The notes beneath the pieces were generated by a model. That model did not search any database, had not been told where the DNA came from, and saw only the letters and a program-made list of their open reading frames with translations. Below, one piece after another: positions 1 through 10,469 of a stretch of DNA of 59,757 nucleotides (position 1 is its first letter; the number at the start of each line of letters is the position of its first letter). Source of the stretch: Tetrahymena elliotti 4EA (taxonomy: Eukaryota > Ciliophora > Oligohymenophorea > Hymenostomatida > Tetrahymenidae); NCBI GenBank assembly GCA_000231825.2, contig JH720406.1:23600-83356 (forward strand). Reading direction: 5' to 3'. Both the position numbers and the translations under genes were made by a program.

Positions 1-421
1 TAAATATCAAATTTGTAAGTTGAGTACATTTACTTAAACCTTCTCCTATCTTTGATACTCCTTCTTTCCCAATTTAACTCCACCTTTTATTTTAAAAAAC
101 TATCATTACATTTTTTAAAAAATAATAAATAAAAGTTACTCCACTCTAAATATCAAATTTGAAAGTTGAGTGCATTTACTTAAGCCTAATACTATCTCTG
201 ATGCTCCTTCATTCCCAATTTAATTATCTCTTTTTTATTGAGAAAATAATGTTTAATAAAAGCTATCATTAACTTTTTCTAAAAATATTAAATAAAAGTT
301 ACTTCATGCTCAATTTTATATTTGTAAGTTGAGTGCATTTACTTAAGCCTAATCCTATCTCAGTTGTTCCTTCATTCCCAATTTAATTGTCGCTTTTATT
401 TTCAAAATTATATTAAATAAA
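1..421. repeat. Diverged direct tandem repeat, three copies, at the left edge
   Basis: A core of about 75-80 bases occurs at about 2-78, 148-224 and 311-389. Shared words include AGTTGAGT, CATTTACTTAA, CCTATCT or CTATCTC, CTCCTTC and TCCCAATTTAA. The spacing is about 146 and then 163 bases, and the AT-rich spacers between cores are less alike. The first copy begins at the window edge, so the array may continue outside. I see no coding frame in it. It is probably non-coding satellite-like intergenic DNA. Confidence 0.75.
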
Positions 422-2943
422 ATTAATGAAAATGAAAATAAATATCTTAGGGTATTTTTTTATTTGAATTTAAATAAAAATTATGAACAAAAAACTACAT
501 ATTAAAGGGGTTACTTACTATCAAATATTAACCTAGTAAGCTAAGTATAAGCAAATAATATTTTATAAGAAGCAATAAAATTTTATAAAAATATTAATCA
601 AATAAGCAAATAAATTAAAGAACAAAAAAAGACTTCAAATTATTTTCATATTTGAAGATAATTAAAAAGATAAAAATTTTCAATGACTTCTCATTAAATA
701 TTAATTGGTATGAGCTTTCAAATTTGATTTCAAAAACTTTTGAGATAAAAGTTAGTTTAACAATAAACTAGATAAAAAATAAACAATACATCCTTCTTAT
801 TGTTAAAATTTTTACTCTCTTTCTCCATTTTTTTTATCTTTCCTTTCTTTTTTTCATATTTTGCTTTACTATTATTTAATTAATTAATTAATAAACTAAT
901 CGAAAATTAATATCTTTAATTTTTATAGAAGAATTTGGTAGTAATTAATTAAATTTATATAAAATAAGATTATCTATCTTCTTTCAATTATTTATTAGCA
1001 CAACAATAAAAAATAATTTAGTTCAATATTAAGATTTTAAGTAAAATAGCCTACTTATTTATTTATAAACTCTTTTTATTAATATTAAGAATTATTTTAT
1101 GTATAAATATACCTTATTACATTATTAATTTATTTTTTGGCAATAAAAATATTTATATTACAGCTCAATAAAAATTCCAAATTCATTTTTGCATCTTTTT
1201 AAAAGTATGAATGATATTGGAGAAATGAAAGTATAAGGTTAAGGTCAAAATTATTAAAAGTAAAAAGATTAGTAAAATTATGGTTAAGAAGGTGAAATAA
1301 TAATAATTTTTTAAATGAAGTTCAAAATAAATAAAGAAAAAATATCTCAATATTAAAAATTATTTATCTATCTATCCGAATTTGATATTTTTTATATACT
1401 AAATTCAATTAAAAATTTTTTTATTTTATTTAAAATAACTATTTAAACTCTGATTGTAAAAAAAATATTTTAATTATCTAAATAAAAATTAACTAGCTAA
1501 TAATAAATGAAAATAATTTTTTTGTTATTATTTTGATTAATATCATTTTTGTTTACAACCACAATTTGAATTTATCTTTATCAGTTAATTTTTTAGGAAT
1601 AAAAATATTAATAGTCAATCAATTATTTTAAATAATAGACAGTGTAATATTCAAAAATATTCTTTGAAGATTAAATAAAAAACAAAAATATCCTCTCACT
1701 TATAAGACTACTTATTGATTAGTAATTTAAAGGAAATCTTAAGAAAATTTATTTCATAATTTCTAATTATTTATCTAAGATATTTAATTAATTTAGATAA
1801 AATAAATACATGGAGTAATATAGATCCACTTTAAAACCAATTAATGGACTAATAATCCTCCAGTCATAATATTTATTACTACTACTCTTACATTAATTTC
1901 AAATTTATCTTACAAAAAATTTTCAATTTTAATAATAAATACTTAAGTGAAAACTTTTATTGTTTGATTTAATAGAATGCTTCATTTTTTTATTTTTTTC
2001 TTAAATTGATTTTAAAAATATTTTTTAAGTTCATTTTTCTTAGATAATAAAATAAATTTTGTTCATGATAATAATTTAATTGATAAATCATTACAACTAA
2101 ATAAAATAAATTTCACTTATTATTATTTTGTTTATAGATATTCATATTATTTTAGATTATTCTCTACTCTAATGATTAATAGATAGAATCGATTAAGCAG
2201 AACATTTTTAAAATATGTCGCAAATTACAAATTACAGGTTAAAATTCATAAAAACCTGAAGAGAATCTAAGTACTTTTCTTATTCCTTTAATAAATACAA
2301 AATATGAAGGATTTATAATAGAGTTACATATAAATATATAAAGAGAGGTTAAAATCTACAATATTATTATGAGTTTTATAAAAAGCTCAAAAATGAAAAG
2401 CTTGAAATAAAGAATGTCAAAAACAGAAAGAAGCTCTAATTTTAGAAAGGTTAATTCAATAGAAAAGCTTCAAATAACTAATAGAATATGAAATGATTTT
2501 TCATTGTAAAGAATGTTGATTTCTTTTCAAATAAAATGAAAAATATGGAGGTATTTTATGGTAGATAAAAAAGCTTATTTAAAGCAGTTTATTTCTTAGT
2601 ATTATGTTTGCTTTTTATTAGGTTTTAATTAGTTTTTTTTATTCGTTAGGTTTTTAGTTTGTTTTAAAGATTTTTATCTATTTATTTGGTTAGGTTTTTT
2701 AATTTAATTTAAATTTGATTTTTTTTATCTTTTTTCAGTTAAATTTTTTTTTCTTTTTATTTATCTTTATTCCTCTTTTAAAAATTAAAAATCAATGACT
2801 TGAAATGCGGTAGTTTTTAAAAATTATGCTGTAGTTTGTTTAAAATGTTTTAGCTATTTGTTTGCTATTAAAATTTCCTCTCTTCATCGTAAATTTTCCT
2901 AGTATTTTATAACAATATTTTTTATAAATGATCTGAAGAAGAC
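422..2943. other. AT-rich intergenic DNA
   Basis: The sequence is almost entirely A/T homopolymer runs and short words such as TTAATTAATTAA. One minus-strand frame without TGA runs through part of it, below 3140, but the translation is dominated by K, N, I, F and L as expected for random AT-rich DNA. I see no convincing gene or RNA. Confidence 0.6.
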
Positions 2944-3408
2944 ATGCGTGATTTTTTTAAAATGTTTTCTACATTTGGTTTTTTTAAATGTTTTCCTTCA
3001 TTTTTGTTTTTTTTATTTGAGTCGCTATAAGAAGAAAAGGATCTCCAGCGTGGAATGAGCTTGGAGATTTTCGAGATGCAGAGGGAAGTATTAGAATAGA
3101 TATATTTGTTGCTAAATTTCCGGGAGAGGTTTGAATGCATGGAGATCCGGGAAGTTTTTGCGATTTACAATGTATAATTTTCAGACTCACATCGATTTTT
3201 TCGCTTCCATGCTTCAAATTTAATACCAACCGCAGAAGAAGTGGTTTTATTTAAAAATTATTTTAATTTGTTTTAAAAAACTATTTAGCATTTCTATTCT
3301 TAATAAATCCTGTCTTGTTGGTCTCTTTAAGACGTTTACCGCATATCTTATTCAATTAATTTGAAAAAGATCTAAACAAAAATAAATTTTTTAATTAATT
3401 TATTATGA
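2944..3408 (+). CDS. Possible small protein, 154 residues (weak)
   Basis: ATG to TGA is open for 155 codons under the ciliate code, with an in-frame TGA a few codons upstream of the ATG. The middle part, about 3010-3240, is clearly less AT-rich than its surroundings and gives a mixed-composition segment (…EKDLQRGMSLEIFEMQREV…). The same island is also open on the minus strand from ATGs at 3140 and 3229, so the coding strand is not settled. No family is recognised. It could equally be a single exon of a gene in another frame, or a decayed gene fragment. Confidence 0.25.
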
Positions 3409-4397
3409 AAAAAGCAATCAAATCAAAATTTTTCTAAATTAATTAGGATTCTTCCCTAATAAATTTTTATTAATTGATTATTAGCTATTTTCATTCAATT
3501 TTTAAGAGTCTCATAATAGTCATTGTATTTAGTTAACTATTGTATGTAAAAAACTGAATACTTTCTAAAGTCCTTAAATAAAATAATTTAAGCCATTCTT
3601 AAATAGTAATTAAAATATATAAATTCCTAGTTTTAACTAAACGCTTACAAAGAAATTAAAATGAAAGAGATATTACAATTAGAATTTGTTGGTTAAATTT
3701 TTATTGAAAACTCATATTACTAAGAATTTGTTATATTAAATAATAAGCAATATTACAGAGCCATAAAATACAATTACATCTACATTATAAATCATTAGTT
3801 AATCATCTAAAATCAATTAGTAAAAAAGTTAATAAATAAAATCTTATTAAATACTAATACTCTATCTAAATAAATTTTATCATATCCCTACTTCCTTCAT
3901 TAGCGTCCTCTAAATCAAAATGAGTCCATTAAAATTTGAAAAATATCTCCTCTTTTACTTTTTATTGAATCTACTCATTTTATTTTACTAAAATCAATGA
4001 TCATATATTCCTTTAACAACTTCAAATTTCAATTAATTAATTTTTTTGAAAATTTTTACTGAGTTAATTTCCATTCATTTTAACATTTAAACAAAATAAT
4101 TTTTATTGACTTTATAATCCAAACTTTCATTCATTTTATTAAAATTATTTTAACCAGCCTTAAAACAATTAATTTTCACCAAATTTTGAATCAAATAATT
4201 TTCATTCCTTAGAAAATAAATATTTTCATTCATTTTTTTCTTTTGACTTAAAATTTTCTATTGATTTTTCTTTTATTTTGATTGAGTTTGTATGATCTTT
4301 TTTTGTGTTATCTTGATGTAAAATTTGAACAAAATGATTTATAATTGCAAATGGAAAGAAATCAAAAAAGAAATTGAAACCATTATATAAGTTTAGC
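3409..4397. other. AT-rich intergenic DNA
   Basis: No supported gene. Pyrimidine-rich stretches around 3890-4280 look like ordinary ciliate spacer. Confidence 0.6.
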
Positions 4398-4533
4398 ATA
4401 TATGTAGAAATACGTGAACGAGCTCAAAATCCCAAAACCCAAATAGCCCTCAACATTTTCTTGACAACAAGAAAATGTTGAGGGCTATTTGGGTTTTGGG
4501 ATTTTGAGCTCGTTCACGTATTTCTACATATAT
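4398..4533. repeat. Perfect 66-base inverted repeat with a 4-base loop
   Basis: The left arm is 4398-4463 and the right arm 4468-4533, separated by ACAA. I compared the arms base by base. They are exact reverse complements over all 66 positions and pairing stops at 4397/4534. The arms are richer in G+C than the flanks and include CCCAAAACCC / GGGTTTTGGG and GAGCTC. Single-stranded DNA or a transcript would fold into one uninterrupted stem. It lies in a gene-free spacer. Possible sources are a recent fold-back duplication, a small-RNA precursor, a residual mobile or eliminated-sequence end, or a cloning or assembly fold-back. Confidence 0.95.
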
Positions 4534-7500
4534 TTTAGTTATAAAGATTAACATATTTTATAAGTTAAAGAATGGATATTTTTATAAAATAGGTCAGAAA
4601 GAAAGAAATTAACATGTTTGTATATCTTTATGTGATTATGTTTAAATTAAGAGATAAGGAATAAAATTCACATGATAGCCACTAATTAATCTGTAAAGGG
4701 GTCTGATTTTGATTGCAACAATTTTTAGATAAACTTGGATAGCAAAGAAACTAGCCACAGAATATTTAGATTTTTCTATTGTTTATATTTAAAATAAATG
4801 GGATTTTATGAATGTAATTTAAGTTCTAAAAGCATATTTTAGTCAAAGTACAAACAAAATTCATAGAATAGAAAGGAAATATGATGAATTTGGGCAGGCA
4901 GGGATAAGATGCGTTAGATTTAAATAGTTTGCAGTAAAATATATGCAAGCAATTGAGTATTTTCAAAGAAAAAATACCAAGAAATATTTAGAAAATAAAA
5001 GAAATTAATGATCAGTATAATTTTAAAATAAAATGAAAGAATAAAAAAACAAATATTAAAAATTTTTCATTTAAACTATAAATGCGCTTGTTATTTAAAT
5101 TTATTAGTGCAAATGATAGTCCAATTTTAATGATTTTGAGAATCATTCTTTTTATATTTATCTATTTTTTAGTCTTCATTGTTTGTTCTTTAATTTGTTT
5201 AGATTGTAAGATAAAACATTTTTGATTTTAGGAGGTGATGTCACTCCATAGTCCCCCCCAAAATGTTTATTAAATTTTAAGTTGAATGGAATTAATTGAT
5301 TATTAGAGTGAGTAAATTAAGTCAATTAAATGAACATGGAATTATAGTTTAATTAAGATATAAAGCTAGTAATATAAAATGAATAAAAAAAATTTAGAGA
5401 AAAGAGAAATTTAGATAATATGGCATATGATAGTAAAAATATAAATTATAATTGTCCCAATTGGAAAAAAGAAGGAAAGTTATTCGTTTAATAAATTTAT
5501 ATGAATAATTAAAAGTCAATTATTTTTAATTAATTGGCTAATAGCAAAAACAACATTTAATCATTCGTTCATATATTAATTAATTGATAGTTAGAGATAC
5601 ATACCCGTAAAAAGCAAATTTAATTAAAATTATAATTATATTCAACCGTCTGAAATGATCAGAATTTAAATTAAGTTGTTAAACTGTAATTCAGGTGAAT
5701 TTGATTACCAAAAAGTTGATTACTTTGTTCAAGAGCAATTAAATGAAACTACATTAAATAATTAATCATTTACTTTAAAAATTGTTCTACATACATTAAG
5801 ATTATATTCTAAATTTACTTCTCTTACAGCCACAGTTTTACTCGCAAACAATTCGTTTATTTAAAATAATTTTTTTTAATTTATGTATGAAATAGGTGAA
5901 TTAAAAGAAAAATTACAATTCAAAATCAAATAAAAGTGTTTAAAAGCGTAATTTTTAAAAGCGAATTAAATTAAAATTAAAAAATACCTAGCATTACTCA
6001 TAAAGAGTAATTAATCTTTCAAAAGAAAATTCATCTAAAGCTGAATGTGAAAATTATTTAGATTTTTTAAAGAAATTAGTATTTAGACATATTATATTTG
6101 TAAAAGAAAGTACTTAGAAATTTTACTCAATTTACATGAATAATTACATACAATTTTATAAAAGGTAATTTCAACTAACTAATAAAAAGATTATGGTTTC
6201 TAAAAAAGACTTTACATGGTATTTAGATTAAATCTATGAAAAAGGATACTGAAACATTCAATTTTATGTAATTAAGTAGGATTAAAATACCTTCAATAAT
6301 AAATAAATAAATTTTAGCTTGCAAATCCTAATTATACTTCAATGCTAATATTCGAACGAAAAAATCTAAATAAAAAACAACTTCTGTCCAAAATTAACAA
6401 TTAATCAATTGATTAAATAAAATTAGTCCATTATCTCTTTGTTTTCTTCTTTATTTGCTATTTTTTCAAATATTCTTTTTTGCTTGAGTTGAAAATAGAA
6501 CAAGAGCAAAAATAAAAATTAAATTATGGATGGTGAGTGCTTGTGTATTGTTTGGTTAGTTATACACATAAAGTTATAATTAAATTTATGCTAGGTAGGT
6601 TGATACGAATTAATTCGAGTCAGATAAATAGATAGAAGTGAAGATTTAATATTATGATGGAGTAATTATCAATAGATTCGACACTAAGCTAGCTTATTGA
6701 ACGCTTGTAATTAATCAGAAAGAGGAGAAGGTACATTTAAAAAATCTGAATCACAAACAACTAAGATTTTAAATAGATCTAAATATAAATAATTGAGGCT
6801 GACTTAAAATTTGTGATAAAATAAAAGTAAAAGAATTGAATATTACTTAATCTATTATAAATAGATTACTTCATCAATTTTCTTATTTTTTATTATATTT
6901 ATTTCAATTAATAAGTTAGTAATTAACCTCTTTCTGAATTCAATTATTTTGATTGATATGTTTAACTTAAGCATTCAATTTGTTTTAAGTATTTTTTTAA
7001 GTTTTGAAAATCTTACTCCCTTACTTAGGTTCACATAATCTAATGCATATGTTTACTTGTTTGTGTTTCTTTTTTTTCATTTTGATTTAATTAATAGTGC
7101 AATTTTTAAGAATGGATAAGTAAAGAAATTCATAAGCTTTTATTCACTAGTTGATACTTTGGATTTAATGAAATGTCCTTTATTTAGCTTGGCAATATAT
7201 GGTGAAATATCTATTTGTTACAAAACTTGTTTTAATCAAAAAATAGATCATTTCTAAAAAAAATTAAATTAATTATTTATTTATTGATGGGGTGGGTGTG
7301 TTTGGTTTTCTTTTTGTATGTATTTGAAGGGTTGTGTGGGAGCGAAATATTAAACAGAATAACAAAATGAATGAATTAGTTTTATTAAGCTAGTTAATAA
7401 ATTGGCAAAGTCTATCTTTTTCTATTTCCTTTGGTTTATTGATTTTAGATTTCTAGAAAGCGTATTTAATTGAAATGCGAAGCAGTGAAAAATTTTATAA

Positions 7501-7602
7501 ATTAAAGAAACAAATAAAGATTTAGTAAAAAAAGAAAAAAGGATACTATCCATTTTAAAAATAAATTTTATCTTCTCGGATCAAAATAATTATAGAAGTT
7601 CT
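4534..7602. other. AT-rich intergenic DNA upstream of the 7.6 kb gene
   Basis: About 3 kb with no supported gene. There is a C-run (CCCCCC) near 5252 and a G-rich patch (GGGGTGGGTGTG) near 7289, neither of which I can interpret. The frame of the next gene is open back to a TGA at 7486 but has no ATG before 7603. A separate ATG at 7475 opens a different frame that could belong to a short first exon. Confidence 0.55.
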
Positions 7603-9246
7603 ATGCTACTTTCTAACTCTGCAATTTACTTCGATGAGTCTAGCTTGAGTATGCAACAACAGTTGAGCAACAATACCAGTGTTGCCTTGAATGTCTCCCA
7701 AACCAGTTTACAAAACACTATTGTGAAATAAATTAGTATGATTTCTTGCCAATCAGAAACTCAAGTTTACTTGTAATCTGATTCCAATAAAAATTCCAAA
7801 CCTCTTCCCAAGCAAAAATCTAGAATCCGTAAATCCAAAAAGCTTTCTGATGAAAAAATTGTCAGCAAAGAATTTGAGTACAAGGAACTTGACAAGGAAG
7901 AATATATTGAAGAAGCCAATACTCTTCGAATTGATAATTAAACCAGTCATATCAGTCATCTTTTTGGTGATATTTCTCTTGGTGCTATTGCCAAGGATAC
8001 CAATAGCTTTTTAAATTCTACCACTAAATAGAGCTCTTCTAACAGCATTAAGTCAATGTTCTGCCAAAATAAAAAGGTAGATAAAATATAACTCTTGAAA
8101 TCTCAATGTTAAAACTAACCTAAACAAGAAAATTGCTTCCTTGAAAGCTCTGAATCTCTCGACATTGAGGGTAAGAGTGAGGGAAATTGTAATGGTAATC
8201 TAAGCAATGGTAATAACACAAATAATAACACTAGCAATAATTCAAATAATTTTTCCTTCTTACAAATCGAATTTGAATCTCTCTAAGAAGCTTCAACAAA
8301 TTTCTATAATGCTGCCTCAGCTATAGAAAATAACTGTTCTACCTAGGAAGACTCAGTCCAAAAAAACAAAATAAGCTCTTAATTGATATAGACTTAAGAA
8401 TCTGTCAATTCAATAATAAATCACATGATTGAAACTGACAACTTCGTTCAATAAAACTACTCTCAATATGACATTTATTCTGAAAGAAAGAAATGTTTCG
8501 ATAACCAAGTGTAATCTATTATTTAAAATCAATCTAAAAATGACTTTACTCCATTCTTTTACATAAAAACTTTTGCCAATTACAAAGCAAAGAGCATTGA
8601 AAATAAGGAAATTGGCTACTCAAGAGAATTATTAAATCTCCTCAAATTAAACAAAAACACACATGAATTCATTAACTTTGCATTAAGAAATGACATCCCT
8701 GAAATTTTCGGTGTGAACTTTAACCAATACCTCAGTCTCTATTTCTTAGAAAATTTATCTAATTTCTCCTCTACCCAATACACAGAGAAATAATTCTGCG
8801 ACAATATTCTCTCATTTGATGATATCTAAATCCCAGCCAAACTGAGTTTGTAAAAAATAAATATCCCTTTCCAAAGTCAAGTTGACCCAAATCTTCAATT
8901 TATTGATAACTTCGTCACAATCGTAAAAATTCAAATTGATTCCTAAGTCAAAAGCTAAATTGCATCACTCCGTTGTAAATTACAAAAAAGATAATCTTTC
9001 CGCTACAGAACTCTTTTCCCAACCATGCAAAAACGCAAACAAAAAATCGATAAATTCTTCAAAAACTAACAATCCTAATTGAAAATTAGCCAATATCTCT
9101 ACATCCAAAACTTCTTAGAAAAATTCTACCCCAAGCAACTCAACAGAATTGAAAGCGAATTAAACGTAATAAAAAACGATTTGGAAGCTAATAAATCCAA
9201 CAAAACCGTCATCAACAACCTTCTCGACCACATAATCAAAATCTGA
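7603..9246 (+). CDS. Uncharacterised protein, 547 residues
   Basis: A single uninterrupted frame from ATG 7603 to TGA 9244-9246, with many in-frame TAA/TAG glutamine codons. The N-terminal third is rich in Ser, Asn and Gln, and there is an Asn-rich tract at about residues 200-215. The C-terminal quarter, from about residue 440, is basic, rich in Lys, Gln, Ile and Phe, and probably helical. I see no signal peptide, membrane segment or known motif. ATG 7603 was chosen because it is the first ATG in the open frame, although the frame is open for 38 codons further upstream and an unseen 5' exon is possible. The gene uses more C-ending codons (CTC, TTC, ATC, AAC) than most of its neighbours, which in ciliates can accompany higher expression. 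Function unknown. Confidence 0.8.
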
Positions 9247-9711
9247 AATAAAAAGAAAATAACAAAAAGTCACCCTTATAGCCTATCTATACTAAACAAA
9301 ACTATCTACAAAAACAGCCAAAAAATTAAGTTTCTCTATAAATTTCTTATTCTCCTCATCCTCCTCCCTCCCTCCTTCTCGTAAATAAATTGATAAAAAA
9401 ATAATAATCAAATAAATGAACAAAACTGATTGCAGTAAACATATAAATATAAATACATAAAAAATAAGTAATTATTCGTAACAAAAATATATAAATAACT
9501 ATTCTCTATATTAATCGTACTTTAATATTTAAAAAATTTTAATGGATAAATAAAAAAACTAATTTTTTAATGACTTACATTTTTACATTGATCGACAAGA
9601 GTTTTTTCTCCTTAGATTACAAGCATTCTAATTAATAATAAATAGGAAAGATTTTAAAAAGATACTGACTCACTGAACGGGGGAGGGAGATGAGGCGTTT
9701 ATCTTATTACT

Positions 9712-9885
9712 ATGGACTTATATTTCTTATTAAATCCTTACTTAGACCGTTCTCCTCTAAATTACTCTGTTTCTTGCAAATTCCTCAAAGGTTTTCACAA
9801 TTTTGTTAAAATCCAAGTTTTTGTTTTTGGCAAATTGATTTTGAATAAGAAAGACTTAATTATGAAAGTAAACAAATAAAAATGA
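9712..9885 (+). CDS. Possible 57-residue protein or gene fragment (weak)
   Basis: A 58-codon frame, ATG to TGA, begins shortly after a G-rich patch (GGGGGAGGGAGATGAGG, about 9679). Its codons (TAC, GAC, CTC, TTC, ATC) look more coding-like than the spacer around it. A short hydrophobic stretch (NFVKIQVFVFG) loosely resembles one in the 7.6-9.2 kb protein (NFVTIVKIQID), which could hint at a decayed partial copy, but this is within chance. No family recognised. Confidence 0.2.
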
Positions 9886-10427
9886 GTTGAGTCTATCTCA
9901 CCCAAAAAAAGAAAAGAAAAAAACAAGTAGATGAATGAATTATGTTTTTAATAGAGTAAAAAGCTTTTAATCAAAAGAATTAGGTTAATACAATATTTTT
10001 TGGAGCTTACTCCAATGCGAAATATAAAGTAAAATTTATGAAAATTTCTTTTATTATTCCTATATTCAAAGATTAAATTACACTTTAATATTTTATTTCA
10101 AAAGATGAATCTTTCTATGAATATAGATCCCACTAATTCATAGTAAGAAAAAGCAAGTGTAATTAAGATTCATCTCTCAAATACATACTTACGCTGCATC
10201 TAAGGTCTAAGATAAAATATATGTTTATCTATGAACTCCCTCTATGCTCTTTTGTTTCATTAAGCCATTTTCGAATAAATATGATTTGAAATCGAATTTC
10301 TTTTTAGAAATAAGAGTTAAATATAATTTTACTTTCATTCATTTTTAAGTTCTTACAAACAATTTGAGTAACCTAATTGAAGAGAAAATTTCTAATTTAC
10401 TCCTTTATTTTCAATTTCATTTTTCAG

Positions 10428-10466
10428 TAAATGGCACAGCCAGCACCTCTCCGTCTTGTTTATGTC
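10428..10466 (+). other. Isolated exon-like C-rich segment
   Basis: A 39-base segment is bounded on the left by TTTTTCAG (ends 10427) and on the right by GTAATT (starts 10467), that is, by good 3' and 5' splice signals. Inside it, ATG at 10431 encodes MAQPAPLRLVYV. C content is far above the flanks. PLRLVY resembles the first strand of the guanylate-binding-protein/atlastin GTPase domain, but no GTP-binding motif follows in any frame. Reading on without splicing gives an open frame to TGA 11229-11231 (266 residues) of random-looking composition. It could be an orphan exon, a gene fragment, or chance. Confidence 0.3.
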
Positions 10467-10469
10467 GTA

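Noticed and set aside
2150..3140. Minus-strand frame open for more than 300 codons under the ciliate code
   Set aside because: After the first ~70 codons it becomes K/N/Q/F homopolymer-like sequence with no coding character; TGA is rare enough in such DNA for this to be chance.
4431..4500. CCCAAAACCC / GGGTTTTGGG resembling hypotrich telomere repeats
   Set aside because: It occurs once per arm of the inverted repeat, not as a tandem array, and the window's genes indicate a different ciliate group.
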